Positions 31,013 through 39,300 of a stretch of 42,821 bases of DNA are shown here, one piece after another. The position numbers and the translations under genes are program-made. Each line of letters begins with the position of its first letter. Positions within the stretch are counted from its first letter, which is position 1. The notes under the pieces are model-generated. The model made no database searches. It was not told the origin of the DNA and saw nothing but the letters and a program-made list of their open reading frames with translations. Source of the stretch: UBA11098 sp041671525 (GTDB lineage Bacteria; Patescibacteriota; Minisyncoccia; Moranbacterales; UBA2206); assembly GCA_041671525.1 (NCBI GenBank), contig JBAZBJ010000014.1, forward strand, positions 1 to 42,821. The letters are read 5' to 3'.

Positions 31013-31063
31013 TTATCCACAAGAGAGAGTAGACAATATTTCAAACAGTGATATAATATCACT
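31013..31063 (+). promoter_or_regulatory. recQ promoter: DnaA-type box and palindromic operator
   Basis: TTATCCACA (31013-31021), TAGACA (31030-31035), a 16-nt spacer and TATAAT (31052-31057), which sits inside the perfect 17-bp palindrome AGTGATATAATATCACT (31047-31063). A repressor bound there would cover the -10 box. Confidence 0.8.
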
Positions 31064-31080
31064 ATAAACATCAAAACAAA

Positions 31081-32697
31081 ATGCTGGAAAAAAATCTGGA
31101 AAAATATTTTAACTTTACCCAGTTCCGCCCGGGACAAAAAGAAATCATCGAAAGCATCCTGGCGGGCACGGATGTGGTGGCGCTGATGCCGACTGGGGGT
31201 GGGAAATCGTTGTGCTATCAACTCCCGGCGATTTTGAGTGAGAAAATCACCATTGTCATTTCGCCTTTGATCGCGCTGATGAAAGATCAGGTGGACAGTC
31301 TGGCGGCGCGCGGGATCGCGGCGACGTTCATCAATAGTTCGCTTGCGCCGGAAGAAGTGGTCAAGCGTTTGGCCGATCTGCGCAGCGGGAAAACCAAAAT
31401 TTTGTACGTCGCGCCGGAGCGTTTTGCCAGCGCGGAATTTCGGCAAATTTTTGCAGACTTGGAAGTGTCGTTGTTCGCGGTGGATGAAGCGCACTGCGTG
31501 TCGCAGTGGGGGCATGATTTTCGTCCAGACTATCTGGAAATCGGCAAATATATCAAGACTTTGAAAAAGCGTCCGAGTGTGGCCGCTTTCACGGCCACCG
31601 CCACACCGGAAGTGAAGGACGACATCATTGCGCGTCTGGATTTGCAAGACCCACAAGTTTTCATCCGTGGTTTTGATCGACCCAACATCAAATTTTTCGC
31701 GCAGTGTGACTTGAAGCCTGATCAGCGCTTGGCAGAAGTGCTGCGCATCGTGAAATCTTTGAAAGGCGCGGGGAGCGGGATTGTTTATGCGATTTCACGC
31801 AAAGACACAGAGGCCATCGCCAAGTTTTTGAAAAAAAGTGGGATTACGGCGCATGCCTATCACGCTGGCATGAACGCGCAGACGCGAGAGCGGATCCAAA
31901 ATGATTTCATGGAGAACCGTTTCAAGGTGATTGTGGCGACTGTGGCTTTTGGCATGGGTGTGGACAAAGCGGACATCCGCTTTGTGATCCATTGCGGCAT
32001 GCCGGGCAGCTTGGAGGGCTACTATCAAGAAGCGGGGCGCGCGGGGCGCGACGGGGAACCGGCCTTTTGTGTGTTGCTGCACGGCAAGCGGGACGTGACC
32101 GCGCACAAATTTTTCATCCGCATCGACAAGCAAAACATGTTGGCGCAGGGGAAAAGCTATCAAGAAATTGAGAAAGTCATGGACATCAAATATGATCGGT
32201 TGGAAAAAATCACCAACTATGCGACTTCGCGAAAATGTCGCCGGCGGATCATTCTGGAATATTTCAATGATCCGGATCTGGCGGAGCAAGAAGAAAATTG
32301 CAAGGGTTGTGATGTCTGTTTGAATTGGAAAAATACAAAACTGGTCAAGACGGCGCGCAGCAGTTCGCGCGTGGTCAGAAATAAAGAAGATTTGAGTGAC
32401 ACAATCTTGGAAACGGTGGGGCTGTACCAACAAAACTATGCGCCCGAGCAAATTGCCAAGATGCGTAGCTTGGGCGTCAGCACGATTTTCAACCACTTGG
32501 TGCTGTGGTATCTGACCGGCGGGGAACTGGACATTGCAAAATTTGTGACAGCTGCGGAAGAACAACAAATTTTGCAAGCCTTGCCACAAGCGGGCAGCGC
32601 GCATTTTCTGAGTGCCATCAAGGCGAGATTGCCGGAGACCATCAGCTACGAACAGATCCGGCTGATCATCGCCAAGCGGCAGAAAAACGGGCGGTAA
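31081..32697 (+). CDS. recQ: ATP-dependent DNA helicase RecQ
   Basis: A 538-residue 3'-5' DNA helicase of recombination and repair. Visible parts: the Q-motif region FRPGQKEIIESIL, Walker A TGGGKS (38-43), DEAHCVSQWGHDFRPDY (about 134-150), TATATPEV, GRAGRDGEP, and the zinc-binding CRRRIILEYF...CKGCDVC of the RQC region. The C-terminus has a helix-turn-helix-like part but no HRDC domain, so it is shorter than E. coli RecQ (609). Its promoter carries the LexA-like operator, which fits DNA-damage control. Confidence 0.96.
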   Translation: MLEKNLEKYFNFTQFRPGQKEIIESILAGTDVVALMPTGGGKSLCYQLPAILSEKITIVISPLIALMKDQVDSLAARGIAATFINSSLAPEEVVKRLADLRSGKTKILYVAPERFASAEFRQIFADLEVSLFAVDEAHCVSQWGHDFRPDYLEIGKYIKTLKKRPSVAAFTATATPEVKDDIIARLDLQDPQVFIRGFDRPNIKFFAQCDLKPDQRLAEVLRIVKSLKGAGSGIVYAISRKDTEAIAKFLKKSGITAHAYHAGMNAQTRERIQNDFMENRFKVIVATVAFGMGVDKADIRFVIHCGMPGSLEGYYQEAGRAGRDGEPAFCVLLHGKRDVTAHKFFIRIDKQNMLAQGKSYQEIEKVMDIKYDRLEKITNYATSRKCRRRIILEYFNDPDLAEQEENCKGCDVCLNWKNTKLVKTARSSSRVVRNKEDLSDTILETVGLYQQNYAPEQIAKMRSLGVSTIFNHLVLWYLTGGELDIAKFVTAAEEQQILQALPQAGSAHFLSAIKARLPETISYEQIRLIIAKRQKNGR

Positions 32698-32748
32698 AAA
32701 ACTGAGGCTGTTTTTTTGATGCTATAATAAAAACAGAAAATATTTTTT

Positions 32749-33411
32749 ATGAAAAAAATTCTGCCGCCAAAAGAATATGCCATTCTGAAAAAGCTCAACA
32801 CGCCGGCCAAGATCCAAGATTTTCTGGACACGTTGGCGAAAAATTTTGAGCCCGGTGGGGACGCGGTTTTGTCGCCGATGAGTGTGATGGAAAAAGGCGT
32901 CTGTCACTGTGTGGAGGGCGCCGTGCTGGCGGCGTTGGCGCTGCGCGTTGCTGGGTTCCCGCCGCTGCTGCTGGATCTCACCGCCGATGAGACTGATTTT
33001 GATCACGTGGTGGCCGTCTTTCAGATCGATGGGCGCTGGGGCGCGATCTCCAAAACTAATCATCCGGTGCTGCGTTATCGCGAACCGATCTATAAAACCA
33101 TCCGCGAACTGGCCATGAGTTTTTTTCATGATTATGTGAATGTGGGCACCGGCAAAAAAACTTTGCGGAGTTTTTCGCGGCCGGTCAACCTGAAAAGATT
33201 CGATCATTTGGATTGGATGACAACCAAGGGCGAGGTTGATTATATTGCTGAATATATGGACACGGTCAAACACTACAAAATTTTGACAGGGAAACAGATC
33301 CGCAATTTGCGTTCCGCGGATCCGATCGAAGTTCAAGCTGGCGCCATGCAAGAATGGCAGGATCCCGCCGGTCGACCGCCACATTATTTATTTAACAAAA
33401 AACAAAAATGA
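32749..33411 (+). CDS. Transglutaminase-like superfamily protein
   Basis: 220 residues. EKGVCHCVEGAVLAALALR (Cys52/Cys54 at the head of a helix) and DFDHVVAVF (His86) followed by GRWGAISKTNHPVLRYREP give the Cys-His arrangement of transglutaminase/protease folds. Whether it cuts or joins peptides cannot be told. No signal peptide, so cytosolic. A TATAAT at about 32724 just after recQ may be its promoter. The family appears in several phyla as an uncharacterised protein. Confidence 0.7.
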   Translation: MKKILPPKEYAILKKLNTPAKIQDFLDTLAKNFEPGGDAVLSPMSVMEKGVCHCVEGAVLAALALRVAGFPPLLLDLTADETDFDHVVAVFQIDGRWGAISKTNHPVLRYREPIYKTIRELAMSFFHDYVNVGTGKKTLRSFSRPVNLKRFDHLDWMTTKGEVDYIAEYMDTVKHYKILTGKQIRNLRSADPIEVQAGAMQEWQDPAGRPPHYLFNKKQK

Positions 33412-33468
33412 ATCATTTTTTCGCGGCGCTTGTACTGTTTAGTAGGTTAATAAATTAAACTTAAGCAT

Positions 33469-33963
33469 ATGACCAAAACAGAAAACAATCTTTTGGCGGC
33501 TTTTGCGGGTGAGTCCCAGGCTAATCGGCGCTATCTGGCCTTTGCTCAGCAGGCCGAAAGTGAAGGTAAGACCAATTTGGCACGTCTTTTTCGCGTCGCC
33601 GCCGATGGTGAGACTGTCCATGCACTGGCTCATTTCAACGTGGCCGGCGGTGCCAAAAGTTCGGCGGAAAATTTGAGAGCCGCCATCACCGGGGAAACAT
33701 ATGAATTCACCGAAATGTATCCGCAATTTATCTCGGAAGCCAAAGCGGAAGACAATGGTCCGGCTGACATCAGTTTCTGGCGGGCCAACGTTGTGGAAAA
33801 AGAACACGAGCAACTTTTTCAAGCCGCTCTGGAGAAAAACGGCGACATCGAAGCGCAAGAATATTATGTCTGTCAGGTCTGTGGTCACGTGCATCTGGGG
33901 GCCGCGCCGGACAAATGTCCGGTCTGCGCCTCACCCAAGGAGAAGTTTAAAAAAGTGGAATAG
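33469..33963 (+). CDS. rbr: Rubrerythrin
   Basis: A 164-residue non-heme diiron peroxidase. Ligand motifs of the four-helix bundle are E15 (AGESQAN), E48 and H51 (DGETVHALAH), E80 region (ETYEFTEMYPQF) and E110/H113 (VVEKEHEQLF). The C-terminal rubredoxin-like site is Cys135, Cys138, Cys150 and Cys153 (CQVCG...CPVC). It reduces hydrogen peroxide in anaerobes, which agrees with the oxygen-sensitive RNR encoded in the same window. It has its own terminator. Confidence 0.96.
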   Translation: MTKTENNLLAAFAGESQANRRYLAFAQQAESEGKTNLARLFRVAADGETVHALAHFNVAGGAKSSAENLRAAITGETYEFTEMYPQFISEAKAEDNGPADISFWRANVVEKEHEQLFQAALEKNGDIEAQEYYVCQVCGHVHLGAAPDKCPVCASPKEKFKKVE

Positions 33964-33980
33964 TAAGAAATATTTAATTT

Positions 33981-34010
33981 AAAAACCCACCGCCTGGTGG
34001 GTTTTGCTTT
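33981..34010 (+). terminator. rbr terminator
   Basis: AAAACCCACC pairs with GGTGGGTTTT around GCCT. The T-rich tail overlaps the -35 of the next promoter. Confidence 0.85.
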
Positions 34011-34032
34011 TCAGTCGGTTTAGGCGTAATAT
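34004..34032 (+). promoter_or_regulatory. Promoter of the 117-aa acidic protein gene
   Basis: TTGCTT (34004-34009), a 17-nt spacer and TAATAT (34027-34032). Confidence 0.5.
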
Positions 34033-34069
34033 GAAGTCAAAATCGTTCTTTGAGAAAGGAGGCCCAGAA

Positions 34070-34423
34070 ATGGCCTACAAAATGCCTTTATTCACTGCCC
34101 TGGACATCAAACAGGAAAAGCCGCTTTTACGTCAGACGTTTTATTGGGTCCTCGCAAATCAGGAAAAAAATAGCGTCTGCAACCTGCAAAAATGTTTGCT
34201 GATTTTTTCGAACGAACAAAGAGCGCGTGATTTTGCCGAGCTGTTCAGACTAGACTTTGAACCAAAGGCGTTGTTCTGGGATGAGATTGTCTGCTATTTC
34301 AACGGGGTCTACGATCAGGCAATCGTGAACAACACAGGTCAGGAAGAAGAGGAGCTGATTCAGCTGGATCTGTGCGAAGATGCAGAAGACGAAGAGGAAG
34401 AAAAAGTTGCGCTCTATTATTGA
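34070..34423 (+). CDS. Acidic orphan protein
   Basis: 117 residues from ATG 34070, set by AAAGGAGG (34056-34063). The open frame reaches back to 34004, but that part lies upstream of the expected transcript start. The N-terminal two thirds look like a small mixed fold (MPLFTALDIKQ, LRQTFYWVLANQEKN, CLLIFSNEQRARDFAELF). The tail is very acidic (EEEELIQLDLCEDAEDEEEE). Such a tail could mimic nucleic acid, but this is a guess. It is a single-gene unit with own promoter and a strong terminator. Family unknown. Confidence 0.6.
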   Translation: MAYKMPLFTALDIKQEKPLLRQTFYWVLANQEKNSVCNLQKCLLIFSNEQRARDFAELFRLDFEPKALFWDEIVCYFNGVYDQAIVNNTGQEEEELIQLDLCEDAEDEEEEKVALYY

Positions 34424-34429
34424 GCACTG

Positions 34430-34471
34430 GGCGGGAAGGACAATTCATCAATTGTTCTTCCCGCCTTTTTT
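34430..34471 (+). terminator. Terminator of the acidic protein gene
   Basis: GGCGGGAAG-ACAA pairs with TTGT-CTTCCCGCC (34430-34465) and is followed by six Ts. Confidence 0.9.
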
Positions 34472-34473
34472 AT

Positions 34474-34502
34474 TTGCCCAGTCGGCCTTTTTGGCCTAGA
34501 AT
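34474..34502 (+). promoter_or_regulatory. Promoter upstream of the two membrane protein genes
   Basis: TTGCCC (34474-34479), a 17-nt spacer and TAGAAT (34497-34502), 82 nt before the first start. Confidence 0.55.
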
Positions 34503-34583
34503 AGAGGTGCTTACATAATTACGTAATTAATTACTTACCTCAAGATTATTTACAAAAATACTTGTGGTGAGCGAAGTCGAACT

Positions 34584-34898
34584 ATGCCAAAAAAAATCAT
34601 CCAACAATCTTTTCTTTTCGCCCTGGGCGAGGGGATCTATATCTCTCTGGTCGCGCTTTTGATGTTCACTGTCCAGAAATTTTTCGGTGACAAACCGGAT
34701 CCCGTCATTGTCGCGCCGATCGCCTTCCTGCTGCTTTTGGTCATCTCCGCGGCCATTTCGGGCGCCTTGATCTTGGGAAAACCCCTGATGCTGTACTTGG
34801 ACGGCCAAAAGAAAGAGGCCGTCATGCTTTTCGGATTCACCGTGGCCTGGCTGGCGCTGTTCCTGCTTGCCGCGTTTAGCATTGTGGCAATGCAATAA
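34584..34898 (+). CDS. Small three-helix membrane protein
   Basis: 104 residues with three hydrophobic segments (about 10-33, 43-65 and 79-103) joined by short charged loops (KFFGDKPDP and LDGQKKEA). No catalytic motif is seen. The next gene starts 18 nt later and encodes an exported protein, so the two may work together at the membrane. Similar small proteins are frequent in this lineage, all without known function. Confidence 0.7.
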   Translation: MPKKIIQQSFLFALGEGIYISLVALLMFTVQKFFGDKPDPVIVAPIAFLLLLVISAAISGALILGKPLMLYLDGQKKEAVMLFGFTVAWLALFLLAAFSIVAMQ

Positions 34899-34916
34899 AA
34901 TTGGAGAAATAAAACC

Positions 34917-36041
34917 ATGAAAAGAGCAGCCATTATCCTAGTTGTCTTAATTGTCCTGGCCTTGGCCGGCTTCAGTTTACATTTGCTGGCTAACAAGGAT
35001 GTCCGGCGAGAAAATTTTTCGTCATCGGCGGATTTGTTTGAGCGGGTGGCGGAAAAAACCAGCGATGAAAAAACGATTTTCACCGCCAAAATTTTCGATC
35101 CCGCGCTGGTCAGTCACATCACTCCCTTGGGCGAACTGAACGGTGGGTACGAAGAATCCCAGACCATAAACGGCGTGATGATCAATCTGAAAACCGACGC
35201 GAACCGCAACGCTTCGGAAATTCCGGTCTACGCGCCGACCGACATGACGCTCGAAGACTATTCCTATTTCACCGGCGGAGAACATACGCCCAACTGGCAC
35301 CTGGGCTTTCGAATTTCCAAAGATGTGAAATTGAGTTTCGACCACATTACCTGGGTGCCGGAGGAATTGAAAAAAGCGACGCCGCCCACGCCCACGTCCG
35401 CCTATGTGCCGCCCAGCCAAAAAATTTCCTACAAAGCCGGCGAGCTGATCGCGAAAACTTCCGGCACGGATCAGGCGCACAATTGGAACATTTACCTCCG
35501 CGACAACCGTCACCAAAATACTTTTGTCAATCAGGCGCGGTTTGAAAAAATCAAAGACGGCTATGATTTCGTGAACGCCGTCTGCCCCTTCAATTACTAC
35601 GCAGATTCCGTGAAACAAGAGTTCCTCTCGCTGATGGGCGCGACCAAGGCCGGCCAAGCAAAAACTTGCGGCACCAATTCGCGCGATGTGAGAGGCAGCC
35701 TTTCGGGCATCTGGCAGCTGACGCAAGAAGGAGTCGGGGCGGATTACCAAGGCGCATATGCCACGCCTTTCTCGATCTATAAAGATTCTGCCGACCAAAT
35801 TGTGGTTTTTGAAATCAATCGGCAGCGCTTCATTTTGGACCAGACCAATCCGACCTACAAAGATCCGGCGGCAGTCACCGGCGCGCATTGCTACGCACTG
35901 ACTGAATACGGCGGCCAGCCGGCCAAGGGCTACGCCTATTTCCAGATCGTGTCGGACATGGAGATGCAGTTGCAGTATGCTCCCTCCGGAACCTGCCCGA
36001 GCCAATTTCCGGCAGAAGGCAGTGTGACGTATTATCGATAA
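34917..36041 (+). CDS. Membrane-anchored extracellular protein, possibly M23-like fold
   Basis: 374 residues: an N-terminal anchor (about 4-24, AAIILVVLIVLALAGFSLHLL) and a long outer part. Residues about 75-180 read like a degenerate LytM/M23 sandwich (EIPVYAPTDMTL, NWHLGFRIS, LSFDHITWVPEEL, YKAGELIAKTSGTDQAHNWNIYL), but the zinc-binding HxH set is not convincing, so it is probably not an active peptidase. A second part (about 260-370) with a CGTNSRDVRGSLSGIWQL segment ends in a Cys-containing tail. Function not known; the fold call is inference. Confidence 0.6.
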   Translation: MKRAAIILVVLIVLALAGFSLHLLANKDVRRENFSSSADLFERVAEKTSDEKTIFTAKIFDPALVSHITPLGELNGGYEESQTINGVMINLKTDANRNASEIPVYAPTDMTLEDYSYFTGGEHTPNWHLGFRISKDVKLSFDHITWVPEELKKATPPTPTSAYVPPSQKISYKAGELIAKTSGTDQAHNWNIYLRDNRHQNTFVNQARFEKIKDGYDFVNAVCPFNYYADSVKQEFLSLMGATKAGQAKTCGTNSRDVRGSLSGIWQLTQEGVGADYQGAYATPFSIYKDSADQIVVFEINRQRFILDQTNPTYKDPAAVTGAHCYALTEYGGQPAKGYAYFQIVSDMEMQLQYAPSGTCPSQFPAEGSVTYYR

Positions 36042-36071
36042 CAATCGAGTCTCTGGGCGGAAAAGTAAGAG

Positions 36072-36123
36072 TTATCCACAGGGCAGGAGTTGCAATAATT
36101 CGGATTAGTGATAGAATATCACT
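36072..36123 (+). promoter_or_regulatory. dam'/dpnI promoter: DnaA-type box and operator
   Basis: TTATCCACA (36072-36080), TTGCAA (36090-36095), a 16-nt spacer and TAGAAT (36112-36117) inside AGTGATAGAATATCACT (36107-36123), the shared palindrome with one change. Confidence 0.75.
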
Positions 36124-36145
36124 AGGATAATATAAAAGTAAAACA

Positions 36146-36427
36146 ATGACACAAAAAACAATACAAAATATTGCCACAAGGTTAAATGTTCATCCGATTC
36201 ATGTCAGACTTTTCTTATCGAATATTAAAGTTAATTTGTCTGAGGATATGGTCACCTCGTATAAAAAATATGTGGATGAAAACCCAAAACCATTCGTGAA
36301 GTGGGTGGGTGGTAAAAGGCAGCTAATGCAACAGTTTCGGGATATGAATTTATATCCTCCGTACGCTTTCGATCCTGAAAAGGCAACTTATTTTGAACCT
36401 TTTGTTGGTGGAGGTGCAATGTTTTGA
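36146..36427 (+). pseudogene. Dam/DpnM adenine methyltransferase, N-terminal remnant
   Basis: 93 codons. After a helical N-terminal part (about 1-48) the sequence PFVKWVGGKRQLMQQF and YFEPFVGGGAMF matches the first two motifs of DpnII-type Dam methylases (PFxKWxGGKRQLL, FEPFVGGGALF with the SAM-binding loop). The frame ends at TGA (36425-36427) right after that loop. The DPPY catalytic motif and the whole rest are missing, so no methylation activity is possible. A one-base shift would read FD next, as expected for the family, before it also fails. dpnI begins 9 nt later. Confidence 0.8.
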
Positions 36428-36435
36428 TAATAAAA

Positions 36436-37200
36436 ATGGAATTAGTATTAGATAAAAATTTAGCCGCAAATTATAATAGTCAGTCGCAGATTGTTAGGAT
36501 TTTGACTGAAAATTGGGTGGAAAAACAAATTTTTTGCCCAAACTGTGGAGATGGGATTAAAAACTATGCCAATAATAAGCCAGTCGCGGATTTTTATTGT
36601 GCAAGGTGCTCAGAGGACTTTGAGTTAAAATCCCAAAAAGGCAAAATTGGCAAAAAGGTTTCTGCTGGTGCTTATTCCAAAATGATAGAAAGATTAAATT
36701 CTGCACAAAAGCCACACTTCTTTTTTATGGGTTATCTGGCAACACTTCTGGTCAATGACTTTTTTGTGGTTCCTAAATATTTTTTTGTTCCGGAAATTAT
36801 TGAAAAGCGAAAGGCTTTGGCCGAAAGCGCCAGAAGGGCAGGATGGATTGGTTCAAATATTTTATTTTCCAAAATTCCAACCTCGGGTAAGATATTTTAC
36901 GTCGAAAGCGGGAAGGAAATTTCCAAGAAAGAAGTTTTAGAAAAATGGCAAAAAACAGCTTTTCTGAAAAAGGTAAAAAGGCCAGAGTTAAAAGGTTGGA
37001 TTCTAGACACTATGAATTGTATTGATGCTTTAAACAAAAAAGAATTTTTATTGGTTGAAATTTATCAATTTGAAAAAGACTTGGAGAAAATTCACCCGGA
37101 AAACAAAAATATCAAAGCTAAAATCCGTCAGCAATTGCAATTCTTACGCGATAAGGGATACTTGAAATTTATTGAACCAGGTAGGTATAAATTAGCCTAG
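36436..37200 (+). CDS. dpnI: DpnI-type methyl-dependent restriction endonuclease
   Basis: A 254-residue protein, the same length as pneumococcal DpnI, and alignable with it from my memory of that sequence across the chain: SQIVRILTENWVEKQIFCPNCG, KPVADFYCARCSEDFELKS, RRAGWIGSNI and, at the end, IKAKIRQQLQFLRDKGYLKF. The zinc site is Cys34, Cys37, Cys55 and Cys58, and the PD-(D/E)XK residues are Asp52, Glu63 and Lys65. The C-terminal winged helix (about 185-254) reads the methylated site. DpnI cuts GATC when the A is methylated. The start at 36436 matches the DpnI start; 36424 adds four residues. Confidence 0.93.
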   Translation: MELVLDKNLAANYNSQSQIVRILTENWVEKQIFCPNCGDGIKNYANNKPVADFYCARCSEDFELKSQKGKIGKKVSAGAYSKMIERLNSAQKPHFFFMGYLATLLVNDFFVVPKYFFVPEIIEKRKALAESARRAGWIGSNILFSKIPTSGKIFYVESGKEISKKEVLEKWQKTAFLKKVKRPELKGWILDTMNCIDALNKKEFLLVEIYQFEKDLEKIHPENKNIKAKIRQQLQFLRDKGYLKFIEPGRYKLA

Positions 37201-37264
37201 TTGACAACAAATTTGATTCGATCAACAATTGATCAGAAATAAATAATAATTTCTGAACAATTTT

Positions 37265-37693
37265 ATGAAAATAAGCAGAAAATTGGCAATCCAAATATTA
37301 AAATACTTGAACCAAAATAAAGAATTTTATTTTCCGTTTCAGGTAGTATGTGAAGAATATGCGGAAGAGAATAAGTATTTTACGGAGATTAACTCGAGTG
37401 AATGGGAGACGATAGATTCTGATAATAAATATCAAACATTTGAATTGTTGGAGAATTTGAAAGATCCATATGAAAATCTAGTCGAGCTAATAGCAAGAGG
37501 ATTTGTGGGGGAAATTGTACATAATTTGTTAGAAGATGAAATTGGAGATCTTGCAAAAAATTATCGAAAGGATTGGAAAGAAGAACTTTGGGAAAGTGAG
37601 AATAGTGAGGAATTTGGATTTAATGAATTCATTGGTGGCAAGGCGGAGGCATATGAGGATTGTTTGGAAATAATAAAAAGGTATAGAAAATAA
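37265..37693 (+). CDS. Acidic orphan protein of the island
   Basis: 142 residues, AT-rich codons, strongly acidic and helical (FELLENLKDPYENLVELIAR, NLLEDEIGDLAKNYRKDW). No motif recognised. It starts 64 nt after dpnI and may be co-transcribed. Such positions often hold accessory or immunity proteins, but nothing in the sequence shows that here. Confidence 0.5.
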   Translation: MKISRKLAIQILKYLNQNKEFYFPFQVVCEEYAEENKYFTEINSSEWETIDSDNKYQTFELLENLKDPYENLVELIARGFVGEIVHNLLEDEIGDLAKNYRKDWKEELWESENSEEFGFNEFIGGKAEAYEDCLEIIKRYRK

Positions 37694-37773
37694 AAACCGA
37701 AAATTTGGGAGCATGAAATCAAAAAAGATTCTGTAAAAGCAGTTAAAAAAATTATTAAAATTCTTAAATTAAT

Positions 37774-37929
37774 ATGAAACTAAAGGATTTTATATTTGGA
37801 CTAGAAAAAATAAAGAAAGAACATGGCGAAGACATGCAAGTCGTTATGGCTGATAACATCGCGGTTGTCGAGCCGGTGTTTTCAGATAATTTTCTCGGAG
37901 AAAAAGTTATAATAACTGATCAAAAATAA
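37774..37929 (+). CDS. 51-aa orphan protein
   Basis: 51 codons, from ATG 37774 to TAA 37927-37929 (MKLKDFIFGLEKIKKEHGED, then VVMADNIAVVEPVF). The pattern of a helix with Gly-Asp followed by short strands resembles small phage or plasmid proteins of unknown role. No clear SD, so only moderate support. Confidence 0.4.
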   Translation: MKLKDFIFGLEKIKKEHGEDMQVVMADNIAVVEPVFSDNFLGEKVIITDQK

Positions 37930-37981
37930 AAAATCCAAAAAAGATATTGGGAAAAGTGTAATTTTTTTTAAATATAATTAT

Positions 37982-38440
37982 ATGGAAGAAAAATTTGTTG
38001 ATCAAAATGACGTGTATACAATTGTAAATTCATACAATAATTTAATAGAACGTTCGGATGAGGATAGAAGAATTTTTTCCAAGCTCTTATTAACTATTTA
38101 TACTCCTGTCTCCTCAGGGTTGCTTTTTCTTTCAATTAATCTAAGTCTCGAAAATAATCATGAAAAAATTACATTTTTCGCCATTTCTTTAACAAGTATT
38201 TTGATTGTATTTTCTGCATTAGCAGAGAATTTTGGATATTATTTAATTTCTAAGAACGCAGCAACGACATATATAAATAACGTGAAAAAGACGGGGAAGC
38301 ATTACGGCTCCCCTTTGGGTGGCACTAAATGGCAAGATAAATTGGTTGAGTGGCAAATATATATTATGGTAATTTTGATTACCATAAATCTCTCAAGTGT
38401 TTTGTATTTTGTATTTATAAGAATAAATTTTTATAAATAG
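37982..38440 (+). CDS. Membrane protein of the island, unknown
   Basis: 152 residues with three hydrophobic segments (about 37-54, 63-83 and 124-146). The first two form a hairpin joined by ENNHEKI, and the third follows a basic loop (NVKKTGKHYGSPLGGTKWQDK). The size and the helical hairpin next to a soluble N-terminus are reminiscent of small effector membrane proteins, but I cannot place it in a family. Codon use is AT-rich as in its neighbours. Confidence 0.5.
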   Translation: MEEKFVDQNDVYTIVNSYNNLIERSDEDRRIFSKLLLTIYTPVSSGLLFLSINLSLENNHEKITFFAISLTSILIVFSALAENFGYYLISKNAATTYINNVKKTGKHYGSPLGGTKWQDKLVEWQIYIMVILITINLSSVLYFVFIRINFYK

Positions 38441-38466
38441 AATTATTTTGTATAATTTAGACAAAA

Positions 38467-39291
38467 ATGGAATTAAGCGAACAGGATAAAAAAACTCAAC
38501 AGGAAGCTATCAAGTACATTGAATCACATTCGGAGGAGTTAATTGATAGATTTATTGTGAATAAAAGACCACTTCCCCTGGGAGTTCTTACATTTTTTAT
38601 GGCTGGCTCTCCTGGGGCTGGAAAAACAGAGTTCTCTCGGAGATATATGCCTGCAGCGATTGACAAAAATAATCGAAAAATAGCAAATAGCTTTCGCAAG
38701 ATGGGCATTGATATCAACAAGGTGGACACTTTATTTGTTAGAATTGATGTGGATGAGATAAGAGAGTTTATGCCGCAGTATGTAAAAACTAATGCACAAA
38801 CTTGTTCAATTGGGAATGCACATATCGTGCAAAAGGCAGCAACTAAGGGGCTGGATATTTTGAGAAAGTACTGTTTTAAAAATGACATATCATTTTTGCA
38901 TGATGGAACTTTTGGAAATTACAACACAATGAGGGATTTAATAAAGAAGTCTTTGCGCTCGGGCAGAGAAGTTGAAATATTTTATATTTATTTAGATCCC
39001 CTGGAGGCATGGAAGCTTACAGAGGCAAGAGAGTTTGTTGAAGGTAGAAATATTATAAAAGACAAATTTGTTGACCAATTTTTCGCTTCAAGGGAAAATG
39101 TGGATAAGATAAAACAAGAATTTGGAAATAAAGTTAAGCTCAATTGTATTATTAAGGATAAAGAAAATAAAGTTGAAGAAATACGCCTAAATGTGGATAA
39201 TGTTGACAAATTTATTAAAAAGTATTATAATAAAAAATCCATACCTGATTATACTAGAGAGGGCTTGCTAAGATTAATTTCTAGTGTATAA
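38467..39291 (+). CDS. Zeta-toxin family kinase
   Basis: 274 residues. Walker A GSPGAGKTE (47-55), the acidic RIDVDEIREFMPQY (about 92-105) and FLHDGTFGNY match zeta toxins, which phosphorylate UDP-N-acetylglucosamine and so block cell-wall synthesis. The substrate is inferred from the family; related enzymes act on other small molecules. A 62-aa gene starts 9 nt after it. In the classical system the antitoxin comes first; here no typical epsilon is seen upstream. Confidence 0.8.
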   Translation: MELSEQDKKTQQEAIKYIESHSEELIDRFIVNKRPLPLGVLTFFMAGSPGAGKTEFSRRYMPAAIDKNNRKIANSFRKMGIDINKVDTLFVRIDVDEIREFMPQYVKTNAQTCSIGNAHIVQKAATKGLDILRKYCFKNDISFLHDGTFGNYNTMRDLIKKSLRSGREVEIFYIYLDPLEAWKLTEAREFVEGRNIIKDKFVDQFFASRENVDKIKQEFGNKVKLNCIIKDKENKVEEIRLNVDNVDKFIKKYYNKKSIPDYTREGLLRLISSV

Positions 39292-39300
39292 TGTATTTAT

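Noticed and set aside
36425..36427. TGA read as Gly or Trp so that dam continues
   Set aside because: TGA ends purL, purE, fusA and other genes here, and the frame after 36427 meets TAA at once. The standard code applies.
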